A model generated the notes under the pieces. That model was not told where the DNA came from and made no database searches. It worked only from the letters and a program-made list of their open reading frames with translations. 64,000 bases of DNA from Siphonodentalium dalli (lineage: Eukaryota > Mollusca > Scaphopoda > Gadilida > Siphonodentaliidae), in contig CP136061.1 of NCBI GenBank assembly GCA_032622095.1, forward strand, positions 261,610,077 to 261,674,076, given 5' to 3'. The translations under genes and the position numbers were made by a program. This document shows, piece after piece, positions 1 to 11,800 of the stretch (position 1 is its first letter; each line of letters begins with the position of its first letter).

Positions 1-125
1 ATAATCATACGCAGGTCTTGAAATACCGATAGCCGATTATTCCACATGATGTTGGTAAATTCAAATCTGATATATTCACTTAAAATAACTTTTCCAAATA
101 AAAATAAATAAAATCAACACATTAG

Positions 126-210
126 CAAGCCTTGATGCGGGGTAGCATCACTAAATTCACCCTCTGGGGACCTCATTCTGCAAATGACAGACACCCTATT
201 TCAAGGCTTG
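126..210. mobile_element. 85-bp hAT-like deletion derivative with 8-bp TSD
   Basis: Flanked by the perfect 8-bp duplication CACATTAG at 118-125 and 211-218. It keeps about 10 bases of the left end (CAAGCCTTGA) and the full right arm ending TATTTCAAGGCTTG. It belongs to the same family as the 255-bp copy at 9634-9888. Confidence 0.85.
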
Positions 211-382
211 CACATTAGTATCTCAATTATTCTCATATGCTATTATGACTGATAGAAAGGTTTGGCGAAAAGTCTTACTCAAACTGAACACCATGGTCGC
301 AAAAATAAACAAAAACATTTTTGCTTACAATTTTGGTAAAATGTTCATAAACCAACTAATTAAATTGGTTTTGCCTTATTAA

Positions 383-649
383 AGGCACGGGCGACGTTCG
401 TTGCAGAAATGTTCATATTTGTTCAAATTGCCATCAACAGAAGGAATATTAAAATATATATATAGTTTTGTTCATATAGCAAACATAATCAGCGCGTAAA
501 TAGTATATTGTCGTCAAGACATACGATGGTGTACGTAAACAAGAACCTGCTCTTTTTACAGAAGTATTGCTTCTGTTTACATAACACAGCGCAATTCTAT
601 TGGTTAATTGCACACAAATGATATAAACGCTCTTTATTAGCTCACCTGA
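383..649. mobile_element. Short TTAA-flanked element, first half (split copy)
   Basis: TTAA at 379-382, then AGGCACGGGCGACGTT. This half matches the minus strand of the copy at 58.5-59.0 kb and stops at CGCTCTTTATTA, where inserted DNA begins with AGCTCACCTGAG. The second half resumes at about 5410. Confidence 0.75.
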
Positions 650-1677
650 GACGAAGTCTCCGGTGGAGCTATAGTCATCACTCCTCGTCCGTCGTCCGTC
701 CGTGCGTCCGTCCGTCTGTCTGTCCGTCCGTCAACTTTGTTTTTAAACATCTTCTCCTCTGAAACCATCATACCGAATTGGTTCATATTTGGTGTGGATG
801 TTCCCTAGGTGACTCTCATTCAGATTTGTTCAAATGACGTCACTGGGTCAAATAGTTGCGAAACCAGGGCCATAACTCTATTCCTCCATAGTACTTCTTG
901 CAACAACTTCTTATTCATAACCATTATGCCGATTTAGCTAATATTTGGTATGGAGGGTCCTTGGGTGACTGGTGTTCAGATTTGTTCATATGAGGTCACC
1001 CGGTCAATTAGTTGATAAACCAGGGCCATAACTCATAGTAATTCTTACAATGACTTCTTCTAAAAAAATATTGGGCCAATTTAGCTTATGTTTGGTACTG
1101 AGGGACCTTGGGTGACTGGGAATCAGATTTGTTCAAATTGGGTCACTGGGTCAAATAGGGGCAGAGCCAGGGACATTTCTAAAAACAAAAAATTAATTTT
1201 TTGCATTTTGACCTTTAATTTTTGTTTAAGACACATCACAGTCTCATATTTCTTACCTACATTTTTCTTAGCATGTTCTTCATCTGTATGGATTTTGGTA
1301 TTGTTTATTTAACCCCTTCCACTCTTGTTTTGATATAGAATTCATCCAAGACAGGATTACTCAAACATTTTTCATCTGATCAACACCAAATTTGGTATAT
1401 GAATTTTTGACACTTATATACAGATCAAGTTAAAAATATGGGTTTGATCCGATATATTTTAACAGAGTTATGGCCATAATTCCCCAAAAAATAATAAAAA
1501 ATTCAGGAACTCCTTGATCAATTTATGTAGCTATAGGCAGAGTCCCCAGGGAGTGTATTCATGTCATTCATAATTTAAATGAGATTAATGGTGTTATCAA
1601 TGAAGCACCCTTGTTGTTTACATTATCACTCAGTGGTCATTAAAATCAGATTAATTTCATTTTCTCCAAGAGTGTCT

Positions 1678-4141
1678 GGCATTTGTAGTATGAGGTTCCC
1701 AGAGGGTGAATTCATGTTGCTCCACACAGCAGGCTAGCATAACCAAATATACCCTCTGAGAACCTTATTCTGCTTAGGCCTCATCTTCTGGGAAGTATCT
1801 AGAGTCTCAAGATCTCATTCTGCTCAGGCCTCATCTTCTGGGAAGTATCTATAGTATCAAATTTACATTGTTGTTAGTTAAATTTCCCTTCTAGGAAGTT
1901 TCTGTATCCCTTAAAGGAATTAGTCTGTCAAAAAAATATTTTTTTTATCGTCATAATACTAATAATATATGTCTAACAGACCCATTTCGCCAAGAACATT
2001 CAAAATCGAGCAGATAGTATTTTTATTATTATGATATTAAAAAAATCGCGGAAATATCCGAAGTCAGTCACGTGAGTGCGATCACATGACCACAACGCGG
2101 TCACATGACCGATCATCTGCATCAACGCTTACCGATGACAGCGGTGGGTGGAGCTTGAAATAATTCCGCCAATCGCGTAACGAGTTGATAAATTACGCTG
2201 GTTAATTACCTAAGCCTTTACGATAAATAGCGATTACGGAATAAAACTGTTTGAATGTGCTGAATTATGAACTGGATTTGCTAGAATGTTGGATTATATA
2301 ACGAATAATGATGGCTAAAATGCACTTTGAGGCGATAAAAGTTGTTTGAAATGAGATTAATTTATGCAGAAATGCAATGAGCGAGCGGAATATCGTGCGA
2401 AACAAATTTAACTGTTTCTGAAAGAATACAAGTTAGGCCATATGCCGGTACTTCATTCTTCGTTGTATGGTACCAATTTCGGAGGATAGTTTACACACTA
2501 GTGTCATCCCGTTGTGCGCTATATGCGTACAATTTTAAATACAAATGGGGTGCGATTAAAAAGGTGGTGGTTATTGTACTAGTACATGTATCATGATGGC
2601 TTATATTCGTCATAATGATGTTCCTGTCTGTTTCTTCACACGAAACATTTTGTGTGGAGAAGTGCACGACTGTGAACAGCTTGCTAAAATCCTTCCAGTC
2701 AAGATCGATAAGTGAGTAAACAAAATAATTCACTCAAATACACAACAGACTGTTGAAACTACAAAAATTATTAGTTAGGCTGCAGTTTGGCATAATAACA
2801 TTTTTTTAATTGAAGGCTAGCCTGGCATTGTTTTTCAGTTTGTGTTTGTTGTTCGTTTTATTTTACGTTTTGATGGCACATATTGACTTTCTAGAGAGGA
2901 TTTTTTTGAATTGTTAGCATAGCAAAACTCCAATGATTGCCTCTAATAAAGAGCGTCCATGTTTTCGTCGCGGTGTAGACAATAAAGAGCGTTCTCAATT
3001 ATGAACGTGCTTTATTTCGATATGTCGTGGGTGATTTTGTATGTGGTATTGTGACAATTAAATATAAAGAGCGTCCATGCTTCCGTCTCCCAAAAGTGTT
3101 AGACAATAAAGAGCGTTCTAAATTACGCACTGTGTTGTCTTTTTGGAGGTACTAAATAATGGATCGCTAGCCCGCCCACAACTGAACACACTACATCTAC
3201 TAGGCATCTTGGAATATGTGGCGATGACAGATACTCGGGATATTTATATCGAAAGTAAAACAACAAACAAACACAAAACAAAAGCGCCTAAATAGAGTTA
3301 ACATTATTCAGCCCAGTGTTTATATAAATTTGGGCGCTTCTTATATAAGTATGACCAGAGAGATAATGTTCTTTCTATTCACTTTGTGGCATTTTAGAGT
3401 GCAAACAAGTTCGCGAATGACACTGATGAATAGTCGCTGAGTGATTACAAATCACCGAGTGAATACGCGAGACAATCAAAGCACTAATACTGCCATCTAT
3501 TCACCAAAACAGACACGTGCCGGCATGTTATTAATGGCTACAAAAACAACAACCATTCTAGGCGCTATTAATTACTGTATTCACAGAATTATTGTCTTCT
3601 ATTCCAGATAAACGGCCAAAGCGTAACGTAATCTGTACACCACACGCGCACATACGACTCCGCATTTTAGTATCGACTGACTTACGATTACGTCATCGTA
3701 GTCTGCATAATAAACTCCGGCTCCGAATCTGTGTTTTTAATTTGCTCCCCACAAGTACGTCACTCGTAGTTTAGTCACGGAAATCTCCGAATACCGGTGG
3801 TGGTATTATTTATTTATTTTACGGGTTATTTATTATGCGATCGGAATGGGACTTGGATCATTTTAATCACAACAGGGAGGGCTTTCCGATTGCGTTTTGT
3901 AGTTTCTAGACCGAATAAATCCTTTAATTTGCAGAAGATAAAATTCATGATTGAGGTGCCCAATGGGTGAACATCACCAACTTCAACTGGGGAAATTCAA
4001 TTTTATTCTAGGTCTTCCATAGCAGTTGAGGGCCTTATCAGAATGAGGTCCCCAGAGGGTGAATTTAGCGTAACTAAATTCACCCTCTGGGGACCTCATT
4101 CTGCAAATGACAGACACACTATCACACTATTTCAAGGCTTG
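1678..4141. mobile_element. Degenerate hAT-like inverted-repeat copies interrupted by a TTAA element
   Basis: Arms reading GAGGTTCCCAGAGGGTGAATT and the matching inverted arm occur at 1690-1790 and 4040-4141. Between them is a family-internal segment (CTTAGGCCTCATCTTCTGGG, seen at 1775, 1825 and 4265) and the 2-kb insertion at 1915-3923. The right end at about 4141 (CAAGGCTTG) matches the family terminus. Confidence 0.65.
1915..3923. mobile_element. 2.0-kb non-autonomous TTAA element
   Basis: Flanked by TTAA at 1911-1914 and 3924-3927. Its ends are AGGAATTAGTCTGTC and, inverted, AGGATTTATTCGGTC, similar but imperfect. The uninterrupted target is visible at about 4340-4370, where TATCCCCTAATTTGCAG replaces the left and right junctions. 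The interior has two TAAAGAGCG motif pairs (2947-3115) and no gene. Its right third is related to 27.9-28.16 kb. Confidence 0.8.
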
Positions 4142-5409
4142 TTGTATAATACATTGTGTTGCTTGAGGCCAGGCATGCACAATGTAGGAACAGACACGCT
4201 TTTTGTGTTGCTATCCCACACAGCAGGCTAGCATCACCAAATTCACCCTCTGGCGACCTCCTTCTGCTTAGGCCTCATCTTCTGGGAAGTATCTATAGTA
4301 TCAAATTTACATTGTTGTTAGTTAAATTTCCGTTCTAGGAAGTTACTATATCCCCTAATTTGCAGAAGATAAAATTCATAAATGAGGTGCCCAATGGGTG
4401 AATATCACCAACTTCAACTGGGGAACTTAATTTTTATCCTTATCAGATTTGTGAAAATGGGATCACAAAGTCAAATAAGGGCAGAGCAAGAGACTTAACT
4501 ATTTCACTACATAGTAATTCTTAAAATATGTTTGCAAGAACTAGTTGGCTTATATAGAATGGAATGTTCTTCCTTGACTGCAATTCAGATTTTTTTAATT
4601 GGGTCACCTGGTCAAATAGGGGCCAAGCGAAGGACAGTTTCCCTCTTAATATGCTTCCTTCACAAGGACCATCAGGTCTATTTGACTGATATTTATGATA
4701 TGTATGAAGGGTTCTTTGGTGTCTGGGATTCAAATTTATTCAGATGGAGTCACCAGGTTAAATAGGGTGGGACCAGGGACATAACTATATGTCTCTATAG
4801 TAATTCTTAAAATGTCTTCTCAAGAGAGTTTGGACTATTTAGCTTACATATAGTATGGAGGAATCAGGAGGATCCTTTAGTGACTGAGATTCAGATTTGT
4901 TAAAATGAGGTCAACCTGTTAAGAAATGGCAGGCTATGGGGAGTCTAATAAAATCATCGAAATACCAAATTCATTAAAACATCTACCTTGGAACCAATTG
5001 ACTGATTGGTCTGACATACATGTATTGTGTTTTTGGGTCCATGGATAATTGGGCTTCAAACATGTTTAAATGGTTTTAGAAAAAGGCGCTTGTGAGATTG
5101 GAAATTTCCAACAATTGAGAAAGTTTGAGGTGTCGGTTGTGAAATTCCAACCTAAGACTTGGGAGTCTGGATCCCGGTCGGGAGGGGACTTGTTGAGCTG
5201 GAGGAGGGGGGTGATCAGTAGTGTACAGTTGGCAATTTCAAGGTGGATTTTTACCAAGCTACATACTTGAAGTCTCTCTAGCCACATATCCTGTTTAAAT
5301 CTACTTCTTTTAAAGTGATTATGAAAAGTGTTGACTGTTTTGGTCTCCAGAGTCCCAGTCTTATCAGTCTTTGCAGTCTGGTGAGCGACCCCACAGTCAT
5401 TGACTGTCT

Positions 5410-5681
5410 TGTTATTTCCATATCAGGAAAACAGTAACAAATAACACTCTTTATGTTTACCATATCCGGATCTAAACAAAAGCCAGGTTCTGTAGCGTTT
5501 TTTGCTTTTGTTTACATAACAAAGGAAAAAACATTTGACAATAACATACTGTTTATGCCATATTTATGATTGGTATAAGAACAAAAGTCTGTCTATATTT
5601 TACTATTCTTTCTGTTTATGGCCGTTTTTGATGGAGCTGAATATTTTAACAGCATACCCACTGCCAACGCCGCCCGTATCT
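5410..5681. mobile_element. Short TTAA-flanked element, second half (split copy)
   Basis: Resumes at TTATTTCCATATCAGG and ends CGCCCGTATCT, followed by TTAA at 5682-5685. Together with 383-649 it makes one element of about 0.55 kb. The bases TTA occur at both edges of the interruption. Confidence 0.75.
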
Positions 5682-5713
5682 TTAAGAAATTACTTTTCAT
5701 GTTCTATCTCCAG

Positions 5714-5887
5714 GGCGATAGATTGTCACAAGAACAGTTCACAAACAGCAGCCCTAATATTCCTGTGGACTGGAGTCTCAAACAAAAATTAAGAATACTG
5801 TCTCCGAAATCTCTGTCGTGGTGCACCTCTCTGAAAACAGCTGATGAGTCTAAAGGATTGTGTGAATTCGTCCGGTGTAAGTCACAG
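5714..5887 (+). CDS. donson: donson exon 1 of those visible
   Basis: Encodes 58 residues and carries the conserved PVDWSLKQKL and SWCTSLKTADESKGLCEF stretches. The acceptor is TCTATCTCCAG at 5703-5713 and the donor is CACAG|GTGAGC at 5888; both phases are 0. The end of a TTAA-flanked short element lies only about 30 bases upstream at 5681, so this intron's branch and pyrimidine region abut inserted DNA. The frame is open further upstream, but that stretch reads into the mobile element and is not coding. Confidence 0.9.
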
Positions 5888-8800
5888 GTGAGCATAAATA
5901 CTTACTGGGTTGATTTATGGTTAAATGGTCACATGGTGTACCAAGCCTATACATATCACATTGCCATAATTCTAGTGTTTCAAAGTATAATTTTAACTCT
6001 TAAATTAAATTCTGCCACTACAGCCGACTTTTTAGTACATTTGATCTGTTATAGAAATTTGCTTTCAAAACAAAATTATATTTGCTTGCCTGTTGTATCA
6101 CATGTCAAAATAAGGAACATTGTAATTAACAGAGCTTTTGAATGGGGGGACAAAAATACTTGGCTTAACTGGTTCAGTGCTGAAAGCCCATATTTGGACC
6201 CTATGTACGAGTGCTGGAAGCCCAGATATGGGCTTTGGCAATGACACTGTCTTGTTTAGTCAACTCTTGTTTAGTTTAATCATTTAAATAGCGTTGTCAG
6301 GTAATATTTCAGAAATATTGTTACATATATAATTAAATTGGGACATTGTGAAGTTTGAATGGATGCCGACCAATGAAATTGTCAGAAAAGGTACTTATAT
6401 CGTGAAAAGTTTGAGAAAAATTACAAATGTTTTGCCCTATTAAGGGCGGCCAACAACCAAGCTCATAACCATAACCTAATCAGACATCCAGGCTCATATC
6501 GATAACCTACTTTGACAAACAGACAACCAGGCTCATAACCATAGCCTAATGAGACATCCAGGCTCATAACCATTGCCTAATGAGACATCCAGACTCATAA
6601 TCATTGCCCAATGAGACATCCAGACCCATAACATAGTCTAAGGAGACATCCAGACTCATAACCATAGCCTATTGAGACATCCAAGCTCATAACCATAGCC
6701 TAGTGAGACATCCAGGCTCATAACATAATCACAAATGTATATATATGGGGGTCAAATTTGAGAAAAGAGTGCAAATTATCAACTGCGAGCATAAAATTCA
6801 ATAATTTTCTGTTTGTTGAAATATATATACGCATTTTATTACGTGTATGTAGGATATTTAGCAGCGAACCAGTTAAAACAATGTCAACAATTAAGCGAGT
6901 ACTGCTATACCACTTGAAACTCTCATATCATTGTACCAACTGCTCTCTCTCTATATATTTGATGCATTACTTCAGATTGTGTGAAATTGTCATGAGGAAA
7001 TTAAAAGCTATTGGAAAATTAATCACTAAATTTGTGTATCAGCTGTTATTGACTGATTGTGAAGATATTTTGCTCTTAGAACTTATATTGAAGACATTGA
7101 CTTGTATTTGGAATTTAGCTTGTAATTTGGCAGATATACATGTAAAAGAACTGAATCCGAAATAAATATATTCAAGTGTGTCCTGATTCACACATGATCT
7201 CTAAACACTTGTTTTAAAGTGACGCAAGGCCTTTTGTTTTATCTTCATTATTAACCCTTTCAGTGCCAGGTCCGATTTTTGTATCAAAACCCATATACCC
7301 TGCGCCAATGCATTCTCTTATATATGCGAGTCGACCATAGGTCGTATCGCATATATAAGAGAATGCATTGGCCTAACAATTTTCATCATTTGTTATTAAT
7401 TTTTACAATTTTAATAGTTTTTTCTTATATTCTTTAACAGACTTATTTTGTAGGTTTAGTGCCAGGGAATCTTACGTTTTTCATGGGCATCACAATTATT
7501 ACTATGAATACTTGGTGATAGTTTTGAGTTATAACATGCCCCTAAGGACTTATCCAGTTTGTTTTTAAATTCGCTATAGCATGCTTAAAGGGGTACTGTA
7601 CCCCAATTTCAATAAATTCCCAGTGACAATAGCGATCTAATATGAATATTATATTATAAAATAACTAATTTGAGTCGACGATGTCTACTGAAAACGTTCC
7701 GGTTAACAGGCTATCGTAAAAGTAAAATTGAATTATTTAATATAAATTAATTTATGGCTGGAGTCATAAAATGGAGAATTATGCCATTACGAGTTACCGT
7801 TCTTGAAATCGCATATGTTGCGTGTCTTTTATCGACGGCCATTCGCGAACATTATTGAGTTGCAAACAAAACATGTTACCTGCAAAAGAAGGCCCGTTAT
7901 AACCGATTCGGGGAAAAAGGAGAAAGAAACAAGAGTCATAAAGCGTCAAGTATTTTATAGGGAGTGAGATTGTTCGATGGAAGAGATTGAATGCATCAAT
8001 CGAAGCTGTGAGCAATGAACTTCCGGTTCTTCCTGCAACCTGCGTCTTCTCCGGTGAAGGTCAAAAACATGGCGCGTAGTTTGAAATCGTAATATTTTTG
8101 TTTCCAAGATCAATATTTTCTTCGCTAAATTAGGTTTATACGAAATCATATAACACGAACACAATCTAACTTGAAAGTTATTTCAATGGGAGTAAATAAA
8201 AAAATCGCCTATCTTAGTGTACAGTACCCCTTTAAGCATACCCAAAAAAAATTCAACCCAAAAAATTTATTAAAAAAAATATATATATATATATATATTT
8301 TTTTTTAATTTTAAATTTTTTTTAGGGCCGATTTTACAGACCGTAAATTAGGGCCGATGAGATCGGCCCCTGGCACTGAAAGGGTTAATAACTCTCCAAT
8401 AATGAAATTTCACATGTCAAAACCATAGTGATGTAAAAAGTGGATTACTGATCAAAGTTCAATGAGTCCAATAAGGTGTCTGTCATTTGCAGAATGAGGT
8501 CCCCAGAGGGTGAATTTAGTGATGCTACCCCACATAGCGGGCTAGCATCACAAAATTCACCTTCTGGGGACCTCATTCTGCTTACACCTCAGCAGAATGA
8601 GGTCCCCAGAGGGTGAATTTGGTGATGCTAGCCCGCTATGCGGGGTAGCATCACTAAATTCACCCTCTGGGGACCTCATTCTGCAAATGACAGACACCCT
8701 ATTTCAAGGCTTGGGTACCAAAGTTCAATCAAAACTTGACAATAAGCATTGGAAAAGGTCAATTCATTGAAAACTATTCTGAACATCATATTCAAACTAA

Positions 8801-11800
8801 AATAATATTTGAACTTGCTACATGATTAGCAATGTTTGTTGGCAATTCACTGTAACAGTTTGTTTACATAACAATGGTTTCAATACCCAAAGTTTTATGA
8901 ATATAAGACAGGGTTTCCGCTAGGGGTTGGGGGAATGTGGCCGTATTTGGGAAGCACATACCCGGCGTCCTGTCGGGAGAAAAATTTGATGTTTATCTCT
9001 GAAAATTAGCCATTTCCTTGCACTTGATACAACAAGAAGGAACATTGAATCTTCGTATAGAAACCAAATTAAAACAGATCGTCTTTCTTTGATCTCAAGT
9101 TAATGAACTAAAAGCACCACAACAATTGATACAACGACTTTTATAACCAATATACTTAAAGCAATATTAAAAGCCGACATCAAGGAAATTACTGGGGTTG
9201 GAAAGATACATTGTCACATTCAGTGTCAAGCGTACTCCAGCAGTAATAAGTGTTACGTCAGAGCTCATGTCACATGCTTTGCACACGTTGTGTGTGCCTT
9301 ATTTCTCTGTATTTTATACAGTTCCGATCAAAACAAGTTGGTGTAAACTCAAAAGCCATTCCTCAGACGGAGATGACCACATGCTGGATTTGTATAAATG
9401 AAAATTTTGCATTCATTGGATAGGGAATAAATACACTTGATTAGAAATATTAATATTTTATTTTTTTTAGTTTTAATTAAACATTTCTTTGATTTTGAGG
9501 TAAAAGGTCCGCACTGCTCCTCACAGGGACTGCACAAACTCACCTGTGTTCATGGTTGTAGCTCAGTATTCAGCCCCTGTAATGACTTACCGATGTATAT
9601 TGCGCATTTTGAGGGAAAATAGCGGGTCAGAAACAAGCCTTGAAATAGGGTGTCTGTCATTTGCAGAATGAGGTCCCCAGAAGGTGAATTTAGTGATGCT
9701 ACCCCCGCATAGTGGGCTAGCATCACCAAATTCACCCTCTGGGGACCTCATTCTGCTTATACCACAGCAGAATGAGGTTCCCAGAGGGTGAATTCGGTGA
9801 TGCTAGCCCGCTATGCGGGGTAGCATCACTAAATTCACCCTCTGGGGACCTCATTCTGCAAATGACAGACACCCTATTTCAAGGCTTGGTCAGAAAGTTG
9901 AGACTTATAGACAGAAATCTACGGTAAATTAAAATGCGAGAGGCTGATTTAATTACTACTAAACAATCGCCAACAAAGCGTTATCCAGGATGGTGCAGAC
10001 AACTGTGCACATGGTCCACGCTATTGACCATGTCTTATTCAGGCACCAAGTGTAGGATTCCTTGCAATCTGTTAATCATCAGTGTCGTACGTGATCGCTC
10101 GTCCTGAGTAAAAATGCGGCTGAGTTGGTCTGTGGCTATTTTGTGACCAATGTTATGTCAAGGATGGGGCGGGGAATGAGGCTGCTGGACGGCCGGCCTG
10201 TCGTAGTAGCGGAAACCCTGTATAAGAACAAACTTTTTATTTATTTATACCAGTAATTTTATAAGAACAAAGTTTATATATTTCTCCATATTCTTTTTAG
10301 TGGTGATGTTTTACGGACTATTATATTTTTTGCACATTTACCCACCTTGGGTCCCTTTAGTTGAGAAAATGTTTGTCAATTTTTCAGATTTCTTTAAATG
10401 AGTTTATGATAGAATTCTAATAGTGTGTTGTTGAATGTTTTAATATTTCCAGAGCAAAGAAACACCTATCCGTGATATTGGGAGTGTCTTCCACAGCTGT
10501 TGTGGGTACTGGACACACCCTAATCTACCATGGCTCAACCTGTTCCCGAGAATGGTTCAAGATAATAAAATAGCGTAAGTTAAATTAATGTAGATATACT
10601 GGGCATACAGTAAAAGTAAAACCTCTCCAAACCGAATGCTGTCTCGACCGACCATTTTGTTTGGTTTACAGAAATCACATGACAATCGGATTGGAATGTT
10701 CCTGTTATCAAGACATAACACAGTATTTTTAATGGATGAAACTTATGGCAACAGCAATTGAATCAGCCCTGGGAATTAAGGAAAATTTGCCTAGGTGAAT
10801 GAAATCGGCCTAGGCAAAAACAGATTTTACCTAGGCAATTTTGCAACAATATTGCCATCTCAAATCAATATGATTCAATAATAACCTGAAATGCTCAGTT
10901 ATTTTGGAGAACATTTCCAGGCCACTACTCATCATATATATACATTCCACAAATCATCTCCAAAAATAGTGCCCTTATGGGTTGCTATATAGTTAATGGC
11001 CCAGTGCCATGGAAACAATTTTAGGACAATATATGTAAAGAGTGGCTAAAGAGGTTCTATTTCTGATAGACACAAATCAAGTTTAGTAACCCATTGAACT
11101 TGTTTTACCTAGGCAATATAATTGCCTAGGCAAACTGATTTTGCCTCTGCTTTTACCTAGGCATTGCCTATTGCCTAGGCTAATTCCCAGGGCTGTTGAA
11201 TTATAATCCCGCCGATAATTATTTTCTATTAATTGCACACAAAACTTGCAAGCAAAAATTTGGATACAAATAGATCTGATTAATTCAATTCCAAGATTAA
11301 AATTTCCAGTAAATGCAATACATTCAATGTAATCTGTTTGTTAAATAATAATTTGTCCACCTAAAATTGAACTACGAAAAACTGTCCATGAAACTCTACC
11401 AGAATGGTGCTAAAGTTAAAACCATCGATACCTCAAAAATTGGCACTTTGAAACCAGATTGAAGCATACTATGATTGAAAAAATAAATATGTTAACGATT
11501 GCCATATGCATGTACAGCTTATTTATGGAAACTGAAGTGTTTGTTTTGTAAAGTGGTCATAAACACATTGCAATTGTTCAGTCATTACGGACTAAACTTG
11601 TTGACCAGTGTTCGGAGTAGAGAGGTTCCGGATTACAGAGTTAATGACCATGCACTTGGCTTTATTCTGGACTGACAAATTCGTTCGGTGTAGAGAGGGA
11701 TCCGGTTTATAGAGGGTCTGGTTTAGGGGTGTGAGATATCACCGGTGTATCGCGAATCAGAGTTCTACGATACACGCACCGGTTCCATAGCCAAAGAATC

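Larger units (their letters stand above)
650..5409. mobile_element. Nested inserted block with tandem ~165-bp units
   Basis: Starts with the imperfect hairpin AGCTCACCTGAG...CTCCGGTGGAGCTA and a GTCCGTCC-rich stretch. Units of roughly 165 bp containing CAGATTTGTTCAAAT, GGTCAAATAGGGGC and CAGGGCCATAACT follow at about 760-1190 and again at 4440-4920. The middle is occupied by hAT-like elements and a 2-kb TTAA element. It carries no convincing gene. The right-hand limit is set only by where the older element resumes. Confidence 0.6.

Noticed and set aside
4043-4338. Short open frames in inverted-repeat elements (also near 17.5-18.1 kb and 9.6 kb)
   Set aside because: They are translations of the CCCCAGAGGGTGAATT arms of a non-coding element.
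6758-7165. 135-codon open frame in donson intron 1
   Set aside because: Low-complexity AT-rich composition, no domain, and it lies next to a minisatellite within an intron.
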